Shown here: one piece after another, positions 11,143 through 24,657 of the stretch | How the letters are laid out: each line of letters begins with the position of its first letter | How positions within the stretch are numbered: the first letter of the stretch is position 1 | Assembly (NCBI RefSeq): GCF_964340395.1 | Contig: NC_135570.1 | Span: 15,003,322 to 15,067,321, forward strand | DNA: 64,000 nucleotides | Source of the DNA: Glandiceps talaboti | Lineage: Eukaryota; Hemichordata; Enteropneusta; Spengelidae | Reading direction: 5' to 3' | Position numbers and translations under genes: made by a program | Notes under the pieces: model-generated | Told to the model about the DNA's origin: nothing | Database searches by the model: none | What the model saw: the letters and a program-made list of their open reading frames with translations, nothing else

Positions 11143-13919
11143 CTATTTTGCGTTATTGCTATAAAGGAGTACAAAGTGTTCCTGTGAAGCAGATCGGACT
11201 GTAGCTTTCTAGGCATACCTAACAAAAGTAGGATATTTCTATTTTAAAACTAAAAAACTTTGGGGACATTATAGTCAAGGATTTTTTGCACACATCTTCC
11301 TAGTGCATTTCTCTTTAACTTACAAATCCAAACTTTCACTCACACTTTTCAAAAGGAGATTACTAGCAGTGCTAACTTTCAAAGGGCAATCCGTTTTTTG
11401 TTGTCTCTCTTTACTGATTACTGCAAAAAGGGGGAATTTGTATGTCTTAGGTACAATCCAACATGTAGAATTTAGGCATAGATAAAAATCATTGCTTTTT
11501 TCACTTGACAGTGCATGATTCATGGATGCCGCATGTGTTTCACATGACAGTCACATGGATGTAAAATATGTCACATGATATTCAAATTTTATAGCATCTG
11601 CCAATACTTGTTCTTTGTCTTTACCAATTATTTCAATTCTGTATTTTTGAGGCACTTTTTACCTTTTTCTTCACTTCATATGGAGTTAAATGTGGATTTC
11701 TATTGTATGTGGACATGAATTACTCTCATTTAGGGAAGGTGCAGAAGATAAGCAATGGGTTCGTTGGTGGTTGGCAAAAAAAAAAAAAAAATTTCTTCTT
11801 GCGAAGAATTTGATTCTTTTTTTTTCATAATGCTGCAGAGGATATGTACTTCTATAACACTTTCACATTTGTGCTGTCTCCTTTCATCAACACAAGTGTA
11901 GTGTTAACATTAGATGTCATTAGGTGTCACATGACTGGTGTGAATGTCATGTGATGGCCACATGACATTGGTCACATGACAGTCACATGACAGTCATCCA
12001 TTTCTTGGTCAGCATGTTTCTTAGGGATTTATCAACAAAGAAAATAATAGACAAAAAAAAACATACAGTTTTCTTCAAAAAAAAAAAGATGCAATTTTGT
12101 TGAAATGGAAGTTATTAATAATTCCTCACTAAATACTTCTAAATCTTTACATATTAAGATCGTCATTTATTTCCATTTTTGAAAATTTTGGAAGAACATG
12201 CACAATATTCAATTAATTCATTATATGATAGCTAGGTATTTTTTTCTCTTAAGAATTTACAACATTTTTAGATGTGATCAAACATTTTGTCTGTGTCCAA
12301 GCTCTGTCTTATTTTCAATATTTTCATGTTCAAAATGAGTGACAATTGTTGACTGTTCGATGTGTTTTAGTTTTATAAGGCAGTGGCTGATAGTTTTTTT
12401 TTCAGAGGGAGGGGGAGGGGGTCGCTACCAAGGGCACTTACCAGGTTGTATATATTGATGTATGTTTCACGGACTTCATTTGGGATCCCCAACACTGAAA
12501 TAGATCTTCCCCGAGTTGACAATATATGGTTCCACTTTTTTTGTTTCTGTTGTCATGGTGATAGCCAAGGGACCATCGTTTCTACCATGTTTTAGTCCAT
12601 GGGTCTAGAGAAGACTTTTTCAGGTGTTGCCTTGTGTTCAATTCTAAGTGAACTGGCATTTAACTCGCATCCTTTTCATATCGTATTTCATAAAAAAAAA
12701 ACTTTGCATAAATGTAAATCAGTGTGTAAGAATTCGTCATCATTTGTCAGTCATATAGATAAGACAAGTTTTTGTTATTCGTGACTTGCTGCCGTCACCC
12801 TTGCAGATGACATCACTTCTAATCATATTGAACCTTAGCTTGCCGTTCAGTTTTTTTTATGCTGTTCACATTATTTGTTTCACAAAACATATCGGGTACT
12901 CATATTCTTCTTTTACTCAACTGTGCATGTTTGGAGTTCACAACTTATGGATGAATGTTAGTTCAAAACCTTCAACCTAAGGTGACTCAATAACCCACCA
13001 TAAGACCCCTTAAGTTAATACTTAGTTGATAATCTCATTAAGACAATTGTTTCAAATAATCAGTTTGAAATTATAATGTGTGCAAAAGAGCTGTGACTGT
13101 ACTGTAAACCTGGATATTTTTGCTACTACAAAACTTTTTCAATTTTACAGTCTTCAGCTAGTTCTCAAAGACTAATTTGTACTAATTACCAGACTGGCAC
13201 ATTGTGTTCATGTACGAAAAGGCATTTTTGTCACTACTTATTTTTGCATCTTTGAATTCCAGCAAAATTAGGGAAAACAAGTCTCCAGCAAAAATTTCCA
13301 AAATTACAATACTAAGTACATATGTGCACACGAAAAGTTCCACAGTAAATGAAATATGGCACCCTTCAATACCCATCCCGACACTCTTGTTTTTAGGCAT
13401 CTCAATACGCCATATTCTGGTTTCCAAAATTCTGGCCACTTCGTAGGTAAGCATCACAAGATGACGTGGCAAAGTGGAGGCTAAAATTTTCAGTCACGGA
13501 CACTGATCATGCATGTGGCAATACACAGAACAGTTAACTTGGCTGTGTTACATCCATGTCTGCTATCGTCATGGTTACGAATATTTTGATTCCTACTATT
13601 TGCATCAAATAATATTGACAACATAGAGAAGACTTGTGAGTACTCAACTAATCTGGCCCACACTCCAGCCCCCAGAATGTCCTGCAAACAGCACTCCTAG
13701 TGGTCAAACCCTGAAATCTTTTGTTTTTCTGATAACTAGAGTCTGGCGTATTGACATCTTTATATAGACAAGGAAGGATAAGATACTGAAGTGTATAAAA
13801 TCATTTCCAATAGACAATCTTACTTCATTTCCCATGTAACTGAATTAGTTTGTCATGTGACCAAGGGCAAGATGATATTGAGTGTTTTTCTCAGATATAA
13901 TCAAAGTGAGACATTCGTA

Positions 13920-14660
13920 TAATTAACCAATCAGAATAAGTCCAATTCGTAAATGAATAAATGATATGCCAGTAAGCTGATAATTATGAATTTATATCAG
14001 AAACCAAAAGATCCAATCATTTCAAATCATGTGTTTGATATACAGGTGTTCGCAAACTAAGTGATGATCATGTACAGAATTAAGTCCTATCAAATTAAGT
14101 CCACCTGGTTGATATATAGATAATATGCTAATAAATTGATAATTATTCGTGTCAGAAACCTAAAGGTCCAATTAGAGTAAGTCCACCTGGTTGATGTACA
14201 GATAATATGTTAATAACCTAATTAATATTCATTTAACAAACTGAATTGTCCAATCATATTGGGTTCACCTGGTAGATGTACTGATATACCGATTAGTTTG
14301 TTATGAGATACAGAATAGGTATGTACATGTCAAAAACTGGCCATAGTCTACAGAGATTAAATCTACCTATTACAAGTAAAGGTATTTGTCATCATAAATA
14401 ACGCTTTTTATTAACTACACATACATAATCAAGATATTGTCGCCTATTAATGAGGTACTGATCATATGTTAATAAGACATAGAGAAACCCTAGGCAACCA
14501 ATCAGAATATTTCCACCTGGTAATTATAGAGTTGATATGCTAATTAATTAGTTCACAGAAATCCTAGTCAACCAATCAGAATATTTCCACCTGGTAATAA
14601 TAGAGTTGATATGCTAATTAATTAGTTCATAGAAACTCGAGTCAACCAATCAGAATATAT
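13920..14660. repeat. Degenerate tandem repeat around ACCAATCAGAATA
   Basis: Imperfect units of roughly 60-85 bases contain CCAATCAGAATA, a (T)CCACCTGGT(T/A) box and a GATATGCTAATTAATTAG-type tract. The last two units (14496-14645) are nearly identical, the others well diverged. Confidence 0.7.
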
Positions 14661-17206
14661 ATTGCATTGTAATATCACATATAGTGAAGAGCCCCACCTG
14701 TGGTTAATCCTCTTTCTACCAGGGGGTATTTGTTTGTACACGAAAAAACTACAAGTTAGGAAAAAACAGAATTAACATGTAAGACAAATCATACAAGAGG
14801 CTTAAGTTGATAAATTCATTTTTTTCAGTGATTTGAAAACTCCATTTTCAATATCATTATTGGTTCTCTTTTGTGACACTTTCAGTGCAGTGATACTGCA
14901 CATAAATTGTGTTTAAAATTAATGAAGAACAGACTATGCATATGGAGTGACATTTGCATATGAATTACTACACCATAATTTGCATATTTGATCAACCAAT
15001 CAGGGAACTTGTAGGTTATTACAAGACTGGGTTCAGACTTTACAAAGCGTACTATTGGTTGGGGTGAAATTTGTAAGGTTACAAGAAATTTACTAAAATA
15101 GGTCATAGCAAGGAATTGTGCACACAATATTCTCATTATGTATTTGAAGACATGCCTACACAAATAACACCACTGCCACATTTTGAATCACAAACAAATA
15201 ATCAAATTAATGCTTAAATAGACAAGTAACACACTTTTACATGCCTTTGTTCCATACACTTAAAATATGACACAGATTTCTTAAGTTTAGTCAGGTAATG
15301 TAATTTTAACACATTTCAAATAATCTTGTATACAACATAAGCTTTCATCCAAAGCAGGTTTATCGAGACAATTTATAATTATTGCAGGTAATTTTGTCTT
15401 TATCAACCTGCTGCACGAATCAATTATTTTGTTATATTTAGAGGCCTTCATTGGCCATTTTGGTCACAGTTTACATCAATTTTTCACACTGTAAGTAATT
15501 TGCATACAGTGATTGATTGACATGTCACTTTGACCAATCAGATTCAAGATATATGTTTTGTGCAGACACTTTCTGATATGTCTGTAATAACTGTAACTAG
15601 AGCATTTTTGATGGGTAGTGTTGTTACTGTCCTGTAGATACCTCCATAACACCTACAGACTATATAAAGCTATGGACATTATTAATGATGATGATGATGA
15701 TGATGATGTATGATTTGCACCAAATCCTGAAGGTTTTTTTTTATCATATCATGCAAATGTAGGAAAATTACACACACAAGTTTATGGATTCAATATGAAG
15801 GACTTACAATATTATCAGTAAGTCATGCAATGAACAACCCCCACCCCCACCTCCACACCCACCATCACCATCACTACCACCAAAAATAAACTTTAGTTAC
15901 AGCTATCTCAGCTTTAGAATGTGAACAACAATGCTTTTTGTCAGGGTCAAAGGTCAACAGTTGATATAAATTCCATATAAGGAGGGTCATTGGATTGAAT
16001 CTTGTCATCATTGGATCACTTCTTTATTTATGCAAATTTATGCCAAAATGAATAACCAATCAGTGAGATGCTTCTGATTTAGTACAGGTTTGAGACCTAC
16101 ACATTTCCCAGAAAAGTTAGGATGTGGTTTCTTGCCAAATTATTATGAACTAGTCATGAAATGTTGATAACATTGTGCAATATTTTGAACTGCGAGTGCA
16201 TATAAATCATCTTGTCAACAGAAAACAAAAATGCTGAAAATCTTCAATTTGTGCACAATTTATGAATTTTCTGGTGAACGACTGTAGTACACATCTGAAA
16301 TCAGTGTAGGGATTTTGAATGCATTTTCTTCAAGTTGTATTTGATACAATTTACCATTTTGGTTAATTTCTATTTTCTGATATGAAAATGAAGTTGACAG
16401 ATGAGTATACCATTCACCACCTCTCTCCTATCTTATACAGAAGTGCAATTCTTGGCATTTTATTTGCATAGATGAATAGAAAGGGGTCTGAAAAGAAAAA
16501 AAAACAGAATTGTGTAATTTCAAAAGAAGCAAAAATTTTCAGGTAATGTTCACATGAAACATTTACAGAGCACAAAAAAACGTTCTGAGGAGAGTTTCCT
16601 CGAAGTGTACATATGGATAGAATGTTTGCTGTTTACATTCAGTACAAACGTCAGTCTACTTATGAAAACAAACAAATAAGATTTTGATAAACAAAAATTT
16701 GATCCAATCCTAAACTTCAACAAATTACATGATCACAAGTCTAACTGAGTTTATGAAAACATTCATAGTACAAAATTCATAGAATTAGAACAAGTGTTGA
16801 CATTCACAGCCCAGCATTCATAAGATGGAATTGGCCAATAATAATGTATAACCACTCTGTGAGGCAGCAGGAATCCCAATTTTTTTGTATTTTTTTTTCT
16901 TGCATAAAAAATATTTGTATAGAAGGGGAAATGGGCTAATTGAGATTTCTGTTAATTGGTTAATTAATGTTCTTAATATATGTGCAATTAGTCGCAGCTT
17001 GTAGATATCAGTTCAAGGGGAGAGTTGCTATTCATTCATAGTTTTATTAATTAATTAATTATTAATTGAATCTTCATACTTGGTATAGAATTGATTGTAA
17101 TTAGATGGATATTATGTCAGCTTTCATCTTTAATTCAATGTAAGCTGAAGACACAGGCTTCTAATAAAGAATACTTTCAAAATTTAAGTTATTACCTCTT
17201 AGTTTT

Positions 17207-17575
17207 TATGTGAGTGTGTGTGTGTATGTATGTATGTATGTATGAATGTATGTGTGTGTATGTATGTATGTATGTATGTACAAATGCATGTATGTATATA
17301 TGTATATGTATGTATGTACAAATGTGTATGTATGTATATACAAATGTGTTTATGTATGTATGTATGTATGTATGTATTGTATGTATGTATGTATGAATGT
17401 GTGTGTGTATGTATGTATGTATGTATGTATGAATGTGTGTGTATGTATGTATGTGTGTGTATGTATATGCATATACGAATGTGTGAGTGTGTATGTATGC
17501 ATGTGTGTATGTATGTACGAATATGTATGTGGGTGAGTATGCATGTGCAAATGTATGTATGCATTTGTGTATGCA
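17207..17575. repeat. (GTAT)n microsatellite
   Basis: Imperfect tetranucleotide tract of TGTA/TGTG units, about 370 bases. It yields long Cys/Tyr/Met or His/Thr/Ile frames on both strands, which are artefacts. Confidence 0.95.
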
Positions 17576-18774
17576 ATGGTATGGATGGGTGGGTGGATGG
17601 ATCCTGGTTGGGGGGGGGGGGGTATACCACTGGTCAGATCTAGTAGGGGTATGTGGCCAATGTTGCCAACCCCAGACCTATTTTGACCAAAACCAATCTC
17701 TCATTGCAGACGATTCAAGTTATTAGAAGACCCCATTTTAGTCCAAAGGAAATAATCACCAGTATGAAAATGTCAACCAGTGAATTAGCTGGGGGAAATT
17801 CCAAGAAATTCTGAACTAGTCTGGAATTTATTATGTGGTTCCTTACAGGACCCCATTTTCATAGTCCAAACAAAATAAAAAATTGTGTAAAATGGACCCA
17901 TTTTAGACTCATCTCTACTAAACATACAGAACCCATTTTGAACCAAAGGGTGACAAACCCACCCCAAAGGGCAGCACATATATAACGTATATCTAATAGG
18001 CAGGAGTACCCCCACCCCCACCCCACCCCTGGGATGGATAATGTATATATCCAATGGCATTATAATAATCAATGGTAAATATATGTAAATATATTCCTAA
18101 CATGAAATACACATCCAAACATGTATTAAGTACAAAATAGAAAGAAACATGAGAGCAAATAACCAAAGCAATCTGCAAAATTTGATAACTTCTCAACACT
18201 GCAGACTTGGGATTGGAAATATATTGGTTCAGTTTGAACATACAAGTAATTCCTACCCATTCAGAGGTCAAATTATTGATTTGGATAAAGGTGTGGAGTT
18301 AACCCACTACCGACAGAAATGGGTAAACATGTTCGCTGATGTATAAACACGGAATGAATGCATTTTGAATAAAGTTTGACGCCTTTCTTTTGACAAAATT
18401 GTATCATTCGATACTATTTGAGCGTCATTTCGAATGCAGGTAACGTTCCATTGCTAAGTAGTTCCTCTCATTTGCATATCATTTGCATATATTATCGCCT
18501 GATATTGCTCATTTCAATACTTGATTGACAGGAGTATTTCAGCGTTTCGGCGCACTTTTCAGAAGACCGGCGCCTAAAATTTACATGTAAAGTATTTATT
18601 TACATTGAATGACCTTTGTAGGTGTCAGCCAGCTGATTATTGTTTACATTAATGACAGATAGATGCCTAGAGGAAACGACTTTCAAAAGGGACAAATTGT
18701 AGCATGCATCCATGAAGAAGGATATAACAACAGAGAAGTGCCAGAAGACTGGATATTTCTGAACGAACAAGTAG

Positions 18775-18775
<1 letters not shown>

Positions 18776-18847
<72 letters not shown>

Positions 18848-18848
18848 C

Positions 18849-18879
<31 letters not shown>

Positions 18880-18900
18880 GTGATAATAATGTAATAAATA
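18776..18900. repeat. (AAT)n microsatellite
   Basis: Trinucleotide AAT tract with rare interruptions. It sits just after the N-terminal transposase piece and produces poly-Asn or poly-Ile frames without meaning. Confidence 0.95.
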
Positions 18901-19050
18901 CTAGTATAATAATAATAGCACTTGTAAAGCGCCATATATCCTAAAAGTCCATACGCGCTGAAACACTACAAAAGCGATAAAAACTAGTGGAACACATACC
19001 AAAAGAGTCTCAAAGTTCACTGACAATTTAAAAAATCCCATGTAATATTA

Positions 19051-19396
19051 AAGTGACTTTTCTTTAATATTTTGTTTTTGCTTTTATTACAGGTGACACT
19101 TTCTAGTGACTTTTACCATGCTTTTTAAAAGCATCGTCGCAAACCACGGCCTGTTTTTACGGCAAGGTTCTTAACGCGCCTCCCTATGTAGTGGTAGAAA
19201 TACTAGTAATAACTCTGGTTTGCGAGAATGAATAAAAGTCACCAATGATACACAAGACTCACCGGTAAAAAGTACTTGTGATAGCAAAAAGTCACTTCTA
19301 GAAGTCAGTAATGATAAATAAGAATCACTGGTAAAAAGTCACTAGGAAGTGTCACCTGTAATAAAAGCAAAAAAAAATATTGAAGAAAAGTCACTT
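19051..19396. mobile_element. MITE with about 68-bp terminal inverted repeats
   Basis: The left end (19051-19118, starting AAGTGACTTTTCTT) and right end (19329-19396) are nearly perfect inverted copies. The central part is unrelated and contains a second MITE. There is no coding capacity. A target-site duplication is not clear. Confidence 0.8.
19132..19230. mobile_element. Small MITE (family A, copy 1), nested in the larger MITE
   Basis: 99 bases with ends CATCGTCGCAAACCA and, inverted, CATTCTCGCAAACCA. Related copies with the same ends lie at 32571-32669 and 62816-62925. Confidence 0.75.
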
Positions 19397-19409
19397 ATGT
19401 TAAAATTGC

Positions 19410-19935
19410 TTTTCTGAACAGGTGAGTCTTCACTTTAGTTTTAAAACACGATAGTTCATCACACTGTCTGATGTCAAGAGGTAGACTGTTCCATAAAGAC
19501 TGCTGCAGCACTGAAGAAAGCACGTTTCTCATACGATGATTTTACCGGATTAATTTCGACAAGTAGCTTGGACTTAGAGCGTAGATTACTGCTGGGTTCA
19601 TAACTTCAGAAGCTGGGATATGTATGGTGGAGCCGTGTCATGGAGTGCTTTATATGCAATCAGACGTACCTTGAATTCAATCCGTTCAGATATTGAAGCC
19701 AGTGGAGGTTTTGAAGAACTCCAGTAACGTGGTCATACTTTCTGGTTTTTGATAAATCGAGCGGCTGTGTTCTGTACAACTTCAAGCTGAAGTTTCCTTA
19801 TACTGCTGAGAGGAATACCAAAGCTGTTGCAATAATCTATCCTGGATGTAACAAAGGCATGGACTAGTAATTTGACTGCATCATCTGTAAGATATTTTCT
19901 GATTTTACCAATGACAATGTTCCTAATATACAACC
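19410..19935 (-). mobile_element. 3' fragment of a non-LTR retrotransposon reverse transcriptase
   Basis: Read on the - strand, broken frames give IRKYLTDDAVKLLVHAFVTS, RIDYCNS, LQLEVVQNTAARFI, KYDHVTGVLQNLHWL and KRAFFSAAAV. This is the conserved C-terminal region of CR1/Jockey-type reverse transcriptases. Several stops make it a relic. It abuts the Tc1 pieces on the other strand, so one element inserted into the other. Confidence 0.8.
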
Positions 19936-20504
19936 TCGAAAAGTTCCAAACAAGCGGAACTATGGTGAACAAGCCGCGTAGTGGTCGTCCTCGCGTCACC
20001 ACGGAGAGGGAAGATAGATTGTTAGCTAGATACAGTCTGGAAAACCGTATGAGAAATGCACCAGAAATTAGATCTCTTTAGAGTGTGTCAACCGTGAAAA
20101 ATGGGCTAGCTTCGGCAAATCTGTCACTAAACGTAAACCGCGCTACTCTGTACTCAGGCCTCGACGTAAAGAGGCACGGCTAAGATTCGAAGACTGGTCC
20201 CGAGTTTTGTGGACTGACAAATCAAATGTTTGCCTGTACAACAACTACGACATGAGATTTGTACGCAGACGACCCTGGGAAGCCTACAGTGAAATTGTAT
20301 CGTCCCATCCTTGAATTTGAAACATGGCGTGAGAAATGTAATGGTTTGGGGGTGTTTTTCAGCATTCATTCCGTGTTTAATACATCAGTGGACATGTTTA
20401 TCCATGTATATTAAGGTGTCGACACAGGGGTTCTACTTCCATGGTGCGACAATACTTTCTGTCTATAATGGGTTAACTCCACATCTTTATCCAAATCGAT
20501 AGTT

Positions 20505-20517
20505 TGACCTCTGACCT
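20505..20517 (-). promoter_or_regulatory. Perfect DR1 element, copy 2
   Basis: The same AGGTCA-G-AGGTCA (on the - strand) as at 1709, here about 180 bases before the start codon of the hub-only gene at 20696. It lies in a block of about 230 bases shared with copy 3 that probably holds the promoter and 5' leader. Confidence 0.5.
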
Positions 20518-20695
20518 GAGGTATAGGGTTCAATGTCAAAGAATGACAACTCTGACTGGAAGACCAATAACTACATTTACTTGCATCTGGACGTTGGAAC
20601 TTCAACCTGCAACCCACCCCTTTTTAATCTTGCAAAAAGTCAGATTTTGAACTCTAAGCTTTCTTAGAAGAGTTTGTTTTTTTCGACTAAGGACT

Positions 20696-23600
20696 ATGGA
20701 TTCTTCCACTACCGGCACACCTCAAGTTACAACCCAGGAGAAGGGTAAGTGTTTAAAGGGTAAGTAATTATCGGTAGCATTTTGGTACTATGCATGTTTC
20801 GTTCCTGCTCTTGGGAGGTAGGTGGTGTTAGGGAGCGACCAGTTTTTACGACCGGGGGGGCACCTTAATTTGGGACTCAAAGAAGGGGGGTCATCATTTT
20901 TACAAAGTCAATAAAGGGGGGGGTCACCATATTTTCAACAACTGAACGAAATCATGAACCACCCTGCTGTACTTAAATTTCCATACAACAAATGTATGTG
21001 CATACAATAAACCATAAACACATAAGAAATGAAATACCTTGAAATTTACTGGATGGTCTGACTCCAAAATCTGTGCCTACATTGACCTGAACATGTTGAA
21101 TTGCACACAAACATAGCCAATAGAGACACACTTTAAAATAATTTAATGAATTTGTATCTCTAAATGGTAACTGACCTCCACTGTGCATGTTTTCCCCAAA
21201 TTTTCTCACTTTCTACTTTATCTTTTTTTATTATCATTAGTGTCAATATGACTTGAAATGATTTAAACTTTTGAAACCCTAAAATTAGTGATTCTTTTAT
21301 GATATAACTAAGTTGTGTTTGTGGTTTACTTCTGAATGGTGCTCTCAATAGCCTCTGAATGGTGTTCATTTTTCAAAAAGCTCTTACCTCCCCCCACGCG
21401 CTTAAATAGCAGGTGCACACGCGCGTAGCGTGCACTTCTCCCATACTGTTTTCAGTTCTCTCCCGTACTTTGAAAGTTACTGAAACCCCAAGGTTTACAA
21501 TTATATTAACTCCATTTCTAATATCGTACTTTACAATTAGCTGAATTAATATATAATGGTAATAGTTCACTCAATCTAAGAGATATCCTAGAACTTTTGG
21601 TTACTAAACCATGAATATTTTGCATGTCCATGAACAGACAATCATACTTCTCATAGGGTTCCTGTCTAAAGAGCTTTATATATGTGAAGCAATGGATTTT
21701 GGTTAGCAATTTAACAGATACATTTGTACACTTAAAATTACTGTAAATGTAAGAAGTATAATTAACTATGCAGTGTGTTGTATTGTACTTTGAGAATCTA
21801 GAGTGTCTTTTGCAAGCACAAGAAGAATATTTCTTGTCAACAGATGTTGGGGGGGGGTCAGTGTATTTTTTTATTTGTCAGGGGGGGGGATTGTTTTGTG
21901 GATGAATCACAGGGGGGTCACTATTTTTAAGTACAGTAATAAAAATATACTGAGTGTTTACATTGTATATTTGTATTTGTTTAGACCCTGTATATCCTAG
22001 ATAAGTTTATTATTAATTGACACCAGTATTGTGTCACACATGCAGAGAAAAGGAATTCCCTGACGTTGAGGTAATTAGGGCATTCTACTGCTGGTTTGAT
22101 TGTTACAGCACTGGTGCTGAGATGGCGCTTACAGCATACAGACAACATTTTACACTAATTTACTTTATATACTAAAAAAGAATTCCTGCATTTTAATTGC
22201 CCAATTTAGTAGATTAATATTAAATCAATAAAAGATTTAAATAGTAGATTACTGATATAGATGAAAGAAAGTGCATTTGCGGATGATTTGACTTGTTTTT
22301 TGACCTGTGAAAAATCCGTCGAGGTGCTATTTCAAGTGTTAAAGAAATTCCAGTTGTGCTCTGGTCTGAAGGTTAACACAGAGAAGACGGAAGGGGTGTG
22401 GCTTGGCCCATGGAAGGGGAGAGGGGAGTTAAAGTTTGGGGTAAGATGGCCTACCGCCCCTGTCAAAATTGTGGGAGTCTATTTTGCATACAACCAGAGG
22501 GAGGTTGAAATAGTAAATAGTAGTACAGCACTAAATATAATGAAAAGTGTCATAAACACTTGGAAAACAAGAAAACTTTCCCTTTTTGGGAAAGTTCAAA
22601 TCATTAAAACTTTGGCTGTGTCTCAGTTTTCATATATATTAAATTGTGCTGTGCTCCCAAAAGATGTTTTCCAAAACATAAATAAGTTGATCTTCAACTT
22701 CCTCTGGGATTAACGGAACAAAGTTGCAAGGAAAACCATGATAGGGGAGGTGGGCCAAGGTGGACTGGGGTACCGGACCTGACCATAATGAAAAAACAAC
22801 AACGTATCCTAATAAAGAAATTCTTGAACCCTGACTTCACTCAACCCTGGACAACATTTGTGAAAAATGGGATAAAAATTGATCTTCAAATGTAATTACA
22901 ATATAAACACCCTACCCATTATTGGTGGATGTACACCCTTTTGGAGGGAATGTATGGGCCAGTGTGACAGAGGACTTCTATGGAGAATTCAATCAAATAA
23001 TTTGGAACAACAAACATATAAAGATAGGGGGAATGTCAATTTATTATCCGGAATTTGTTGAACATGGTATAATGAGAATTTCAGATCTGTATATGGAAAA
23101 TGGAATTATACCAGGGCTGTTCCTAGCAAAATCTGCCTAATTTTGTCAGACCCAGATCAGACACTTTTACTAAATTTCATAAGCCTTATAGTTAGAAAAT
23201 ACATTTACTACTGTAAAAAAAAGGAATCCCTTCCTGTGTTCAGAAAACTGTACAACCACTGAATTTAAACTACTTTATAAATATGAACACTTTATTGCAA
23301 AGAAAAACCACAAACTCATACCATTTCTAAAGAAATGGACCCCCCTCATTCCATATGTAACATAAATGGTAATGGGTTGCAATGTAAACATTGCCCTTTT
23401 GTAAACTGGAATGTAACATGACATGTATACACTTTACAAATAACACCCAATAAAAAAAACTTAATTACAAAAAAAATAAATAAATAAATAAATAAATAAC
23501 CATGACAACAAGTTATTTACTTTCAGTTTGTATATAGTAAACGTAACAACAACTTATCTTATTTACTTTGTAAACAATAACCATGACAACAAGTTGTGTT

Positions 23601-24623
23601 TACTTTCAGCTCGTAAAGAAGAAATAATCAAGTTGACAGAGTCACTCCTTGAAGCAATTGCTAACAGAGATTTTGAAGCATATACGTGAGTATATGTATA
23701 TACTACTATATGTCTGTCAGCTGTGTTCAACAAAACAAATAGAGGCCAGGGTCATTAGATTTCAAAGTCAATTCTCTGGGCTACCCCTTCACCAATTGAT
23801 ACGTATGAATGGAATCTTCCTTCAAATGTTTACAATGATATGATGTCGTCCACTTAGAATTCGCCAATAATCTTTTCATCACTATGAAGTTTCTCAGTTT
23901 AAAGCGACCAGTCTGTAACTTAATCAGGTATACTTTTGTTTCATAATTAAGTGATTAACTTTAAAGTTACATATATATATACAATGCATGTATAACTTTA
24001 TCTCAAAATATTATGTATTCTTCTAGGAAACTATGTGATCCCAATCTGTCGTGTTTTGAGCCTGAGACTGTGGGCCATCTAGTGAAAGGGCTGAAATTTC
24101 ATAAATACTATTTTGATAACGGTAAGTGTATTCATATTCGATATACTGTCATAACATATCGCTTTCATAATGTGGTCATTCTGGCTGAAAATTAGAAAAA
24201 TTAATGTATCCACCCCCGAAAAATTATCTGTAGTAAATAGTGAAATAATGTGCCACGGAGGCATGAATATGGTGGGCCCTGGAGGAGACATACGTATAAC
24301 CAGTAGATAAAATTGAATTATGTCTATTTGACTCAGAAGGCGCTTTTCACAGAACATATTGTGATAACCTTTAAGTTTAATATTTGACTTTCGTCATAAA
24401 ACCACACACCTCAGTTATTTGTGGCAATGGAACACCAGTCACCCCTTTTCGTTGCGTCGGCAGAAAGATACGTTTTGACTTCTGAGACACTCTCTCTCAC
24501 TCGATTGATAAAGCTGATACTGACAGACAGACAGGAGCACACATGCATACACACACGCACCCACACACACACACACCCACACACATACACACGCATACAC
24601 GCTCGCACATGCACATACATACA

Positions 24624-24657
<34 letters not shown>

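Larger units (their letters stand above)
10294..18197. other. Intergenic DNA downstream of CaMKII
   Basis: No gene recognised on either strand. Contents are the probable CaMKII 3' untranslated region at the start, a 32-bp repeat near 11 kb, decaying CCAAT-containing repeats at 13.9-14.7 kb, a GAT microsatellite near 15.7 kb, a long GTAT microsatellite at 17.2-17.6 kb, and scattered G- or C-runs at 17.6-18.0 kb. Open frames such as 10701-11006 (+) lack recognisable motifs. Confidence 0.6.
18663..20440 (+). pseudogene. Broken Tc1/mariner-type transposase
   Basis: The N-terminal piece (18663-18770, starting MPRGNDFQKGQIVACIHEEG) resembles the helix-turn-helix start of Tc1 transposases. The middle and C-terminal pieces resume at about 19945: SGRPRVTTEREDRLLARYSL (second HTH region), then DWSRVLWTDKSN (the second catalytic Asp region), then NVMVWGCFS. 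Between them about 1.2 kb of AAT repeat, MITE and LINE sequence intervenes. Stops and frame changes show that it is dead. The Tc1 family assignment comes from these motifs. Confidence 0.7.
18258..20520. mobile_element. Nested insertion bounded by about 60-bp inverted repeats
   Basis: 18258-18321 and 20456-20520 are inverted copies, sharing GGTCAAA(T/C)TATTGATTTGG, AA(A)G(G/A)TGTGGAGTTAACCCA and GACAGAAA. Between them lie pieces of a Tc1-type transposase, an AAT microsatellite, nested MITEs and a reverse-strand retrotransposon fragment. The right repeat also exists at the matching place in copy 3 (29349-29400), so the host sequence next to the element was involved. The outer limits are inferred. 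Confidence 0.5.

Noticed and set aside
17199-17643. His/Thr/Ile- or Cys/Tyr/Met-rich frames
   Set aside because: Translation of the GTAT microsatellite; the same holds for 24411-24822 and 33936-34335.
18600-18944. Poly-Asn / poly-Ile proteins
   Set aside because: AAT microsatellite. Only the first 35 codons (18663-18770) are meaningful, as a transposase remnant.
20411-20617. A shared peptide (IDLDKxVELTHYRQK) on opposite strands here and at 18270-18320
   Set aside because: It comes from the inverted repeat at the transposon ends; short frames stay open because the two copies are recent. No evidence of a gene.
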